Position numbers and translations under genes: made by a program
In this document: positions 1 to 5,479 of the stretch, piece by piece
Numbering within the stretch: the stretch's first letter is position 1
Layout: the number at the start of each line of letters is the position of its first letter
Assembly (NCBI GenBank): GCA_902767395.1
Contig: CACXHI010000023.1
Location: forward strand, 1 to 7,242
DNA from: Oscillospiraceae bacterium
GTDB taxonomy: Bacteria > Bacillota > Clostridia > Oscillospirales > Oscillospiraceae
DNA: 7,242 bases
Direction of reading: 5' to 3'
The notes under the pieces: generated by a model
The model's database searches: none
What the model saw: only the letters and a program-made list of their open reading frames with translations
Told to the model about the DNA's origin: nothing

Positions 1-686
1 ATGGCGCAACGATCCCGGTTCAGACGAATCACGTCCATCAGATCGTCCGAGAACTTCCGCTGCGCCTCGGTGGGATAGTGCTTGCCCCAGAGGAAGCTGT
101 CGTCCACCTGCGGCTTGGACATGACCTTTTTCAGCAGGGGGACAATTCGCTCCTTGAGCGCACAAAAGAACGCGTCGGTTTTTTCCATCGTCAAGCCGCG
201 CTCGTAGCGTCCGAGTTGGGTGTCGTAGGGCGCCTGCTCCGGCTTGTAGTATTTGGCGAAGCGGATATTGGAAGCAAAGATCTCCTTAAGAATCGGCGCG
301 AAGGACGCAAAATCGCTGTCCTGCTTGGCCTTGTGCCAAACGGCGTCGGCCTTGTTCAGCAGCTCGACGTAGGCGACGTACTCCTCCTGAGGAATGGACG
401 CGGTGTACTCATTCCCACGCAGAAACAGCTCGATCTCCCGCCGATCCTGCGCGTTGAGCTCGTCCTTACGTTCGTTCAGACAGTTGACCGCCTCCATCAG
501 CTCCTTGTCGGTCTGAATCTCATAGGAGCAGCCGGACAGATAGGCAAGCGTTTTGCCGCGGCCCTCGGCGGACTCTGCGGGAGCCGCCGTCGCGGCATCG
601 TAGGACAGCACGCCCATCGCATGGCCCAGCGCGTTCAACTTGTCTATGCTTTCGCGGTAGATTTTCCAAGCTTCCTGTGTCGTCAT
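1..686 (-). CDS. Carboxypeptidase Taq (M32) family metallopeptidase, N-terminal part
   Basis: The first 228 residues of a protein cut by the left window edge. M32 enzymes are cytoplasmic zinc metallocarboxypeptidases of about 500 residues that trim amino acids from peptide C-termini. The family's N-terminal signature is visible at residues 23-40 (AMGVLSYDAATAAPAES), where the usual W-D-x-x-T-x-x-P appears as Y-D-A-A-T-A-A-P. Further family-like stretches are YDTQLGRYERGLTMEK (154-169) and KPQVDDSFL (191-199). The zinc-binding HExxH motif and the HPF motif lie further downstream, outside the window, so catalytic competence cannot be judged. There is no signal peptide. The start is the ATG at 684-686, preceded by GGAGGG (694-699) at a 7-nt spacing. 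It has its own promoter and is divergent from the SLH-CAP gene. No interior stop or frameshift is seen. The family call rests on motif recognition, not a search. Confidence 0.85.
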   Translation of the reverse strand, partial: MTTQEAWKIYRESIDKLNALGHAMGVLSYDAATAAPAESAEGRGKTLAYLSGCSYEIQTDKELMEAVNCLNERKDELNAQDRREIELFLRGNEYTASIPQEEYVAYVELLNKADAVWHKAKQDSDFASFAPILKEIFASNIRFAKYYKPEQAPYDTQLGRYERGLTMEKTDAFFCALKERIVPLLKKVMSKPQVDDSFLWGKHYPTEAQRKFSDDLMDVIRLNRDRCA

Positions 687-734
687 AGATGATCCCTCCA
701 TGGAATAGAATGATAAACGAGTTCGATCCTTACC

Positions 735-763
735 ATCTTACCACACTTTTCATTAAAAAACAA
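735..763 (-). promoter_or_regulatory. Probable sigma-A promoter for the M32 peptidase gene
   Basis: Read on the minus strand, TTGTTT (758-763), a 17-nt spacer and TAAGAT (735-740), with TGG just upstream of the -10 as an extended -10. The -35 matches only half of the consensus. The predicted transcript would start near 728, leaving a leader of about 40 nt before the ATG at 686. Confidence 0.5.
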
Positions 764-873
764 CCGCGGATCTTCTTTTCGCAAAAAAAGGCATAGATGA
801 GTTGTTCTTTGAAAAAAACGCGAAGAATATACAAACTTTCTCGGAAATTATTAAAAAAAGCTTAAAAAAACCA

Positions 874-902
874 TTGACTTTTTTCATGCAATGTGTTAGA
901 AT
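874..902 (+). promoter_or_regulatory. Strong sigma-A promoter for the SLH-CAP surface protein gene
   Basis: TTGACT (874-879), a 17-nt spacer and TAGAAT (897-902), with TGT directly before the -10 (extended -10). It is preceded by A/T runs (851-870) that could serve as an UP element. The leader runs about 90 nt to the ATG at 1001. It contains a small hairpin (GAAGCA 950-955 with TGCTTC 965-970) and a possible longer-range pairing of AAACAAAC (917-924) with GTTTGTTT (958-965). Together with the minus-strand promoter at 735-763 this accounts for the 314-nt gene-free stretch 687-1000. The central part (764-850) is AT-rich with no other feature I can support. Confidence 0.8.
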
Positions 903-982
903 CTAACCGTAAGAAAAAACAAACATCTGTTAAAAACAACGAAGAAGTCGAAGCATCGTTTGTTTGCTTCCTGCGTAAATTT

Positions 983-994
983 GGAGAGGAGGAG
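983..994 (+). promoter_or_regulatory. Ribosome binding site that points to ATG 1001 as the original start
   Basis: GGAGAGGAGGAG lies 6 nt before ATG 1001-1003. It is the only strong Shine-Dalgarno sequence near the 5' end of the surface-protein gene. The frame it opens reads MRRPVGS and stops at TAG 1022-1024. The frame of the main protein is offset by one base. Confidence 0.75.
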
Positions 995-1041
995 AGACAC
1001 ATGAGGAGACCCGTAGGCTCGTAGTCCTGCTTCTGGCGGTC

Positions 1042-2520
1042 GTGCTGCTGGTCACTTGCATGCGTGCAACGGCGAGCGCCGATTCCAGATTTGAGGACGT
1101 AAAATCCGGAAAGTGGTATTATCAGGCGGTCATCTGGGCAGTGGAAAACGGAATCGCTTCCGGTACCTCTGCAACCACTTTCAGCCCCAATGCTCCCTGT
1201 ACGAGAGCGCAGATCGTGACCTTCCTCTGGAAGGCCGCAGGCAGTCCCAGTGTGGAGGGTGTCGAAAACCCGTTCACCGACGTCAGCAAGAAGAAGTACT
1301 ACTATCAGCCCGTTCTTTGGGCCTACAGCAACCAGATCACTTCCGGAACCTCCGCCACGGAGTTCAGCCCGAACGCAGAGTGCACCAGAGGGCAGATCGT
1401 TTCTTTCCTTTGGAAAGCCAGCGGCGGGTCAACTGTCGACGTGGATCGCTCCAGCTTCACGGACGTGAAGAGCGGCAAGTACTATGAGAAGCCCGTCTAC
1501 TGGGCGGTCTTGGGCGGTGTCACCGGCGGCGTGACCTCCACGGAGTTCCAGCCGAACACCTCCTGCACCAGAGCGCAGGCCGTGGGCTTCATCTACAAGT
1601 GCTTCTCCGGTCTGACAACCAAGAGTCCCAGCGCGGATATCCATCTCTATCAGCTCGATTCCACGACCCCCGCAACCTGCACCGGCCCCAAGGTTCAGAA
1701 CTACCACTGCATCACCTGTCCGGAGAAGCACAGCTTCACCAGCGGGAAGGCGCTCGGTCATGACTACGCGCTTGTGGAGTCTGTGCCGTCGACAACGACA
1801 GCCAAGGGCTATGACCGTTACCAGTGCACCAGATGCAGCGACAGCTACAAGGTCGAAAAGGAGCTGCTGCACTCCTGGTATCGTTCCGGCTCCAAGGCGC
1901 CGACCTGTACCTCGGCCGGCTACAAGGAATACTCCTGCTACTATTGCACCGAAAAGAAGTATGAGGAGCTTCCGCGTGCGCCCCACAATTTCAACTCCAC
2001 GTACGTCACCTATCCGCGTCCGAACAAAACCGGTGTGAAGCGCTGTGTTTGCCGGGTTTGCGGGTACACCGAGAATCAGAACGTTGTCATTGACAACCCG
2101 CACGACTCCTTCACGGAAGAAGAGAAGAAGCTGGTGTCCCTGATCAATGCCGCCAGAGCAGCCAAGGGGATCGCACCGCTGTCTCTCAACACGACGTACT
2201 ACAAGGGCTCCGCTTGGAGAACCTACGAGCTGATTGAGTCGTTCTCCCACACAAGACCGAACGGCACGGCGTTCCACACGGTATTCTCCGACTTCAACAT
2301 GCCGACTGCGTGGTCCTATGGCGAGAACATCAGCTACTCCTTCTCCAGTCAGGACGTCACTGTGGAGCAGATTCATCAGCAGTTCATGAATTCTTCCGGT
2401 CACCGGGACAATCTGCTGAAGGACAAGTGGGAATCCTGCTCCGTCTATATCCTCCGGATTGGCGGATACACCTACTGCGTCGAGAACTTCTTCCGCACCA
2501 GCAGTCCGTACTACGGATAA
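1042..2520 (+). CDS. Secreted cell-surface protein: three SLH domains, Cys/His repeats, CAP domain; 5' frameshift
   Basis: A 492-residue open frame counted from GTG 1042. SLH domains are known to bind secondary cell-wall polysaccharide and anchor proteins to the outside of the wall. Three are visible at about 16-66, 77-127 and 138-188, each ending CTR[AG]Q. Residues 205-345 hold four short repeats with CxxC pairs (223/226, 262/265, 299/302, 337/340) and H-x-aromatic motifs. Residues 362-485 form a CAP/SCP (PR-1-like) domain: FSHTRPNG with H403, GENI with E428, SSGHRDNLL with H454. CAP function in bacteria is mostly unknown. GTG 1042 has no ribosome binding site and gives a stub too short for a signal peptide. 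The same frame upstream encodes RRLVVLLLAVVLLV, followed by a likely cleavage site ATASA|D. One added base between 1004 and 1021 would join ATG 1001 to this frame. The gene is therefore frameshifted, or the sequence has a one-base error. It has its own promoter (874-902). Confidence 0.85.
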   Translation: MLLVTCMRATASADSRFEDVKSGKWYYQAVIWAVENGIASGTSATTFSPNAPCTRAQIVTFLWKAAGSPSVEGVENPFTDVSKKKYYYQPVLWAYSNQITSGTSATEFSPNAECTRGQIVSFLWKASGGSTVDVDRSSFTDVKSGKYYEKPVYWAVLGGVTGGVTSTEFQPNTSCTRAQAVGFIYKCFSGLTTKSPSADIHLYQLDSTTPATCTGPKVQNYHCITCPEKHSFTSGKALGHDYALVESVPSTTTAKGYDRYQCTRCSDSYKVEKELLHSWYRSGSKAPTCTSAGYKEYSCYYCTEKKYEELPRAPHNFNSTYVTYPRPNKTGVKRCVCRVCGYTENQNVVIDNPHDSFTEEEKKLVSLINAARAAKGIAPLSLNTTYYKGSAWRTYELIESFSHTRPNGTAFHTVFSDFNMPTAWSYGENISYSFSSQDVTVEQIHQQFMNSSGHRDNLLKDKWESCSVYILRIGGYTYCVENFFRTSSPYYG

Positions 2521-3710
2521 TAAGCAAACGGAAAGGAGAGGAAAAGAACGATTATGACAAAAACCGAAAAGTAGCACGGTGTTGCGGGTTGGTTCGCAGC
2601 ACCGTGCGTTATATTTGGGCAAAAATCCATAAAGTCCACGTAATCGTAGAGAAGGTCCCATTCCACCTGCTCGCGCTCGGCCTGCCGCGCCGCCCGGTCG
2701 AACACCTCGCGCAGCTCTAAAATGGTTGCGGGGCTGGCAGGCTGGGCGCGGAGCAGGTGAATCCGCAGCCGATCCTCATCCAGCAGGGCGCGGACGCGCG
2801 CCTTTCCCGGCGCAAGCAGGGCCTCGGCCTGCGCTTCCTCTCCGTCCCGGTCCGCAGCCCGGAGAAGCCGCAGCGCACCCTCGGCGTCGCCGGCCTCGAC
2901 GAGGCGGCGCGCTTCCCTGCCCCGCGCCGTGACGGGGGTTTCGTCCGTGCCCAGCCGACTGACGGCTGCAAGGAGGTTCAGAAGCTCGCCCTCCAGACGG
3001 TGCTGCTCGGTGCGGATGGTCTCCAGCTCCACGTCCAGCTTAAGCTGCCATGCCGCAAGCTCCTCCCGCTCTTCACACATAGAGGGACAGGCAAGCTGCC
3101 GCTTCACAGCTTCCTCCCGCTGCCGCAGAGCAGCAAGGGCCTCATGCTTGGTGAAGACGGGGATGTTCTCCGTCGAAATCAGGGGGGTTCCCTGCGTGGA
3201 GATCTGTCCGTCCTTTGCTTCGATCCTGTCCACCCAGCCGCCGCGCTGGAGCGCCATCATGATGCTGAGCTTCACCGTGTCAATGTGGGTGAAGGTCGCG
3301 GAATACTGCGGCCCTTCTTCGTCCTCCCGGTAGGTGCGCAGGAAGTCGCGCACGCTTTCGTCCCGTTCCTCGTCGCCCAGCTCCAAAAACCACGGAAAGA
3401 CGCGGGGACTCCCCTGCTTGCAGCGCGACTTCCACGCAACCTCATATTCATGGCGGGAGATCGTGCCCAATTTCTTTCCGATCAGCAGATAGAAGAACTG
3501 GCTCTGCCGAATCAGCTCGTCGAACAGGGTCTGCTTGCCGCCGGGAATTGCCTCGGTCGATTGGTAGTCGCTCAAAACGCAGCGCAGGGTCATCCGATCC
3601 CGATACAGGCCGGACAACTCGTTGACAAAGGCCCCAAGCTCTCGCCGCTCGTTCTCGAATTCCTTGATGGAAGAGGCCAAAAACAGATCCACGTTTTGGA
3701 TACTCGCCAT
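2511..3710 (-). CDS. DUF4062-type protein, apparently truncated before its TPR region
   Basis: A 399-residue frame. Residues 6-155 resemble DUF4062: LFLASSIKEFENERRELG (9-26), then FFYLLIGKKLGTISRHEYEVA (72-92), matching the family's S-S-x-x-E-F-x-x-E-R and I-G-x-x-x-G-x-x-x-x-x-E-Y pattern. Such domains usually sit at the front of signalling or TPR/NTPase proteins and have no proven activity. Residues 188-250 are charged and helical (likely coiled coil), and 264-285 (REARRLVEAGDAEGALRLL) looks like one TPR-like helix pair. Related proteins, as I recall them, continue after the LLYDYVDFMDF segment (353-363) into several TPRs. Here that point is followed by 36 unrelated residues (364-399), encoded by the terminator hairpin and the last 10 bp of the neighbouring gene, ending in a hydrophobic run. 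The start ATG 3708-3710 has AAGGGAGG (3719-3726) 8 nt upstream. Family recognition is moderate; the truncation is inference. Confidence 0.65.
   Translation of the reverse strand: MASIQNVDLFLASSIKEFENERRELGAFVNELSGLYRDRMTLRCVLSDYQSTEAIPGGKQTLFDELIRQSQFFYLLIGKKLGTISRHEYEVAWKSRCKQGSPRVFPWFLELGDEERDESVRDFLRTYREDEEGPQYSATFTHIDTVKLSIMMALQRGGWVDRIEAKDGQISTQGTPLISTENIPVFTKHEALAALRQREEAVKRQLACPSMCEEREELAAWQLKLDVELETIRTEQHRLEGELLNLLAAVSRLGTDETPVTARGREARRLVEAGDAEGALRLLRAADRDGEEAQAEALLAPGKARVRALLDEDRLRIHLLRAQPASPATILELREVFDRAARQAEREQVEWDLLYDYVDFMDFCPNITHGAANQPATPCYFSVFVIIVLFLSFPFAYYP
2554..2574 (+). other. Six-codon orphan reading frame with a ribosome binding site, possible gene remnant
   Basis: Just after the SLH-CAP stop, AAAGGAGAGG (2532-2541) is followed 12 nt later by ATG, reading MTKTEK and then TAG (2572-2574), whose last base begins the terminator hairpin. 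It resembles the opening of a downstream operon gene whose body is gone. A chance ATG after a purine-rich tract is equally possible. Confidence 0.3.
2574..2609. terminator. Bidirectional hairpin terminator between convergent genes
   Basis: Stem 2574-2586 pairs with 2595-2607 (13 bp, core GCACGGTG / CACCGTGC, one G-T pair) around an 8-nt loop. On the plus strand it is followed by GTTATATTT, a weak U tract serving the SLH-CAP gene. On the minus strand it is followed by TACTTTTCGGTTTTTG, a better U-rich tail. The minus-strand gene's open frame runs straight through the hairpin, so for that gene the terminator lies inside coding sequence. Confidence 0.75.
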
Positions 3711-3749
3711 CTTGCGTGCCTCCCTTCCGTCTGTTTGTTGGTTGGTTCC

Positions 3750-3777
3750 ATTATACCAAAACAGGTGGAATTTGCAA
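3750..3777 (-). promoter_or_regulatory. Sigma-A promoter for the DUF4062-type gene
   Basis: Minus strand: TTGCAA (3772-3777), 16-nt spacer, perfect TATAAT (3750-3755) with TGG before it (extended -10). The leader to ATG 3710 is about 35 nt and contains AAGGGAGG. The intact promoter and ribosome binding site suggest the truncated gene is still expressed. Confidence 0.75.
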
Positions 3778-3875
3778 GTCCCTGACGGAAAAAAGCAGCT
3801 TTGGCCTTGTGTTGCTGGGAAAAGCTCAGCCCACCACCGTAGTACGGTGTAACCTGAAAAGCTTGACGCAGTACG

Positions 3876-4053
3876 CCGCTTCCCTTAAAACTTGATGTAG
3901 GAGCCGCTGATCCGTAGAGGCCGCTGACCGCAGCGGCCTCTGCCTCTGTTTACGGAATGCGGCCAAAGACTGCAACGTTCTGGTCGATGTGGACATACTT
4001 CGTGACGCTTCGAGTTCGGCCACTACGGAAAAATCAACTTTTAAGGGAAACGG
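3876..4053. repeat. 178-bp element with 21-nt inverted terminal repeats and an internal hairpin (MITE-like or structured RNA)
   Basis: The left arm 3876-3896 and right arm 4033-4053 are reverse complements at 19 of 21 positions, with core TTCCCTTAAAA. Inside lies a perfect 11-bp stem AGAGGCCGCTG (3916-3926) / CAGCGGCCTCT (3931-3941) with the tetraloop ACCG. TCCGTA (3911-3916) can pair with TACGGA at 3951-3956, and TCCGTAG (3911-3917) with CTACGGA at 4023-4029, giving alternative folds. No protein is encoded. No target-site duplication is evident at the arm ends. It could be a non-autonomous mobile repeat or a non-coding RNA; copy number elsewhere in the genome would decide. Confidence 0.6.
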
Positions 4054-4106
4054 GGTAGCAGGGACGCACATTGCCCGTCCGCCCATACGCACCTATACCC
4101 GGTAGC

Positions 4107-4125
4107 GGCGCACATCCAGTGCGCC
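4107..4125. repeat. Perfect short inverted repeat (hairpin)
   Basis: GGCGCAC (4107-4113), loop ATCCA, GTGCGCC (4119-4125). There is no U tract on either side, so it is not a terminator. A weaker GTTTC/GAAAC pairing follows immediately. It is probably part of the same repeat-rich intergenic block. Confidence 0.45.
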
Positions 4126-4154
4126 ACGGTTTCCGCATGACGAAACGGAGGGGA

Positions 4155-4183
4155 CCGGATTCTTCGCTGCGCTCAGAAATGAC
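4155..4183. repeat. REP-like intergenic motif
   Basis: The segment from CCGGATTCTTCGC to AATGAC closely resembles a short repeat (GATTCTTCGCTGCGCTCAGA plus ATGAC in its usual form) that I recall as recurring between genes in many bacterial genomes. Here it carries one additional A before TGAC. It contains short self-complementary stretches and no coding potential. The recognition is from memory and was not searched. Confidence 0.4.
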
Positions 4184-4227
4184 GTGTCAGGAAGGGACGA
4201 TATGAAGAGGAACGTGCGAGTTGTGTC

Positions 4228-4255
4228 TTGCAAATCCTGAGATTTCTGGTAGAAT
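4228..4255 (+). promoter_or_regulatory. Probable sigma-A promoter for the DUF4298-hydrolase gene
   Basis: TTGCAA (4228-4233), 16-nt spacer, TAGAAT (4250-4255) with TGG before the -10. Spacing, -35 and extended -10 are the same as in the promoter of the divergent DUF4062 gene. It would give a leader of about 119 nt that includes a small GTCCC-GAG-GGGAC hairpin (4284-4296) and no strong U tract. Confidence 0.55.
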
Positions 4256-4380
4256 AGGGATGTCAGGCTGGCGCTGAATTTCCGTCCCGAGGGGACCTTT
4301 GTCAGAAAAGCTGTTGAGACACGGACGAAAAGACAACGGCAGTCCTTGGACACAAATCGCAGTTCACGATGGAGGCGCTT

Positions 4381-5412
4381 ATGGAATCCAATTCCGAACA
4401 GATTCAGAGAATCGTAAACTATGAAACTCTCATGGAGCAGGCAGAAGCACTGCTCCGCAGCGAGAGCCGTTCCGCCGCCGAAATGGCACAACTTCGGGCG
4501 ATGCTGAGGGAACTGGAGGCCTACTATATCGGCGAGGATTGGAGGCGGGACTTTGCCGACGACGAGGCGGGACGACTGCCGCGTGATTTGAAACGGGGTG
4601 TTCTCTCGGAGGATGGGATCGATCATCTGCTGGAGGACTTTCAGGCGCTGACGCAGGAAGCTGTCACAATCATGGACGACGGGATTCCTCTGTGCGCTGT
4701 GCTGGAACGGCCCGAGGCGGAGAAATGTCCGCTGGTGATCTATCTGCACGGCTTCACCAGCTCCAAGGACCGTCCGCACGGCGTTGCAGCCTGCAAGGCC
4801 ATGCGGGAGGCCGGCTTTGCCACGCTGCGCGTCGATCTCTACGGCCACGGAGAAAGCGGCGGTGCATTCCGAGCGCACACGCTCCACAAGTGGATTTCCA
4901 ACACTCTTGCGGTACTGCGCTGGGCGCAGGCGCAGCCGTTTGTCACGGAACTATGGCTTTCCGGCCACTCGCAGGGCGGTCTGACGGCGGCCTTGGTCGG
5001 CGGCATGGCGCCCGACCTCGTTCACGGGCTGATCCTGCGCGCACCGGCCTTCATGATTCCCCGCTGTGCCCGAGCGGGAAGCCTGCTGGGCAATCGCTTT
5101 GATCCCGCCAAGGTTCCGGCGTCCATTCCGACCATCAAGGGCCTGACGCTGGACGGGGATTACCTCCGCGTGGCGCAGACGATCCACGTGGAGGATGCGA
5201 TCGACCGCTTCCCCGGACCGGTGCTGCTGCTCCACGGGGAGGCGGACGACGTGGTTCCGGTGCGGGATTCGGAGCTTGCCGCCCGGCGGTATCGCAACTG
5301 CCGCTTGGTGATTCTGCCCGGAGAAACGCACCATTTTGACCAACGTCCGATGCAGATGATGGAAGCCATTTCTCACTGGCTTCGTCCGTTTGCGGGAACC
5401 GGATCGAAATAA
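4381..5412 (+). CDS. DUF4298 domain fused to cinnamoyl-esterase-like alpha/beta hydrolase
   Basis: A 343-residue protein, cytoplasmic by its lack of signal peptide or membrane segments. Residues 6-90 match DUF4298: an N-terminal helix (QIQRIVNYETLMEQAEALL), then YYIGEDWRRDF, DEAGRLPRDLKRGVLSEDG and a closing helix. DUF4298 normally forms a separate protein of about 90-100 residues with no known function. Residues 95-340 are an alpha/beta hydrolase: oxyanion loop HGFTSS (123-128), DLYGHGESGG (152-161), nucleophile elbow GHSQGG with S197, acid HGEADDVVP with D289, and base GETHHFD with H317. The pattern, including the GDYLRVAQ segment (259-266), resembles cinnamoyl/feruloyl esterases, so hydrolysis of a small ester is likely but the substrate is unknown. 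An in-frame ATG at 4369 lacks a ribosome binding site; ATG 4381 has GGAGG (4371-4375) 5 nt before it and is preferred. The gene is apparently transcribed alone. Confidence 0.88.
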   Translation: MESNSEQIQRIVNYETLMEQAEALLRSESRSAAEMAQLRAMLRELEAYYIGEDWRRDFADDEAGRLPRDLKRGVLSEDGIDHLLEDFQALTQEAVTIMDDGIPLCAVLERPEAEKCPLVIYLHGFTSSKDRPHGVAACKAMREAGFATLRVDLYGHGESGGAFRAHTLHKWISNTLAVLRWAQAQPFVTELWLSGHSQGGLTAALVGGMAPDLVHGLILRAPAFMIPRCARAGSLLGNRFDPAKVPASIPTIKGLTLDGDYLRVAQTIHVEDAIDRFPGPVLLLHGEADDVVPVRDSELAARRYRNCRLVILPGETHHFDQRPMQMMEAISHWLRPFAGTGSK

Positions 5413-5458
5413 AACGACGCTGTCGCAGGCTTTGGTTTGCGACAGCGCCGTTTTTGTT
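5413..5458. terminator. Strong bidirectional rho-independent terminator
   Basis: The stem CGCTGTCGCA (5418-5427) / TGCGACAGCG (5438-5447) is extended by ACG/CGT past one A-C mismatch, with a 10-nt loop, followed by TTTTTGTTT (5451-5459). The reverse strand gives TTTTATTT after the stem, so it can also end the convergent desulfidase transcript. It begins immediately after the hydrolase stop codon. Confidence 0.9.
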
Positions 5459-5479
5459 TCGATTCATTTTGGCTTCCGG

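Larger units (their letters stand above)
3778..4227. other. Gene-free intergenic region made of repeat-like, structured DNA
   Basis: No credible gene lies here: open frames on either strand lack ribosome binding sites and recognisable domains. It holds a short palindrome CACCGTA-G-TACGGTG (3835-3849), the inverted-repeat element at 3876-4053, a perfect 7-bp hairpin at 4107-4125 and a REP-like motif at 4155-4183. The clustering of inverted repeats between two outward-facing promoters is typical of a site that accumulates small non-coding repeats. Confidence 0.6.

Noticed and set aside
78..692. 204-codon plus-strand open frame at the left edge
   Set aside because: It is antisense to the M32 peptidase, which has family motifs, a ribosome binding site and a promoter.
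1001..1024. Programmed ribosomal frameshift at the SLH-CAP start
   Set aside because: No slippery heptamer lies between ATG 1001 and TAG 1022; a one-base indel or a sequence error is simpler.
1429..2661. 410-codon minus-strand open frame opposite the SLH-CAP gene
   Set aside because: It is antisense to conserved SLH and CAP domains, has no recognisable domain and no start signal.
2757..3785. 342-codon plus-strand open frame opposite the DUF4062 gene
   Set aside because: The minus strand has a matching promoter, ribosome binding site and domain; the plus frame has none.
3876..4053. Inverted repeats as the ends of an insertion sequence
   Set aside because: Only 178 bp with no transposase and no target-site duplication seen, so a full insertion sequence is excluded; a non-autonomous element or RNA remains possible.
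3826..4092. 88-codon minus-strand open frame in the intergenic repeat
   Set aside because: It spans the inverted-repeat element and its hairpin and has no ribosome binding site or domain. The DNA structure explains the sequence better than a protein.
4093..4887. 264-codon minus-strand open frame overlapping the hydrolase 5' half
   Set aside because: It crosses the repeat region and runs antisense to the DUF4298 domain and hydrolase core, with no start signal.
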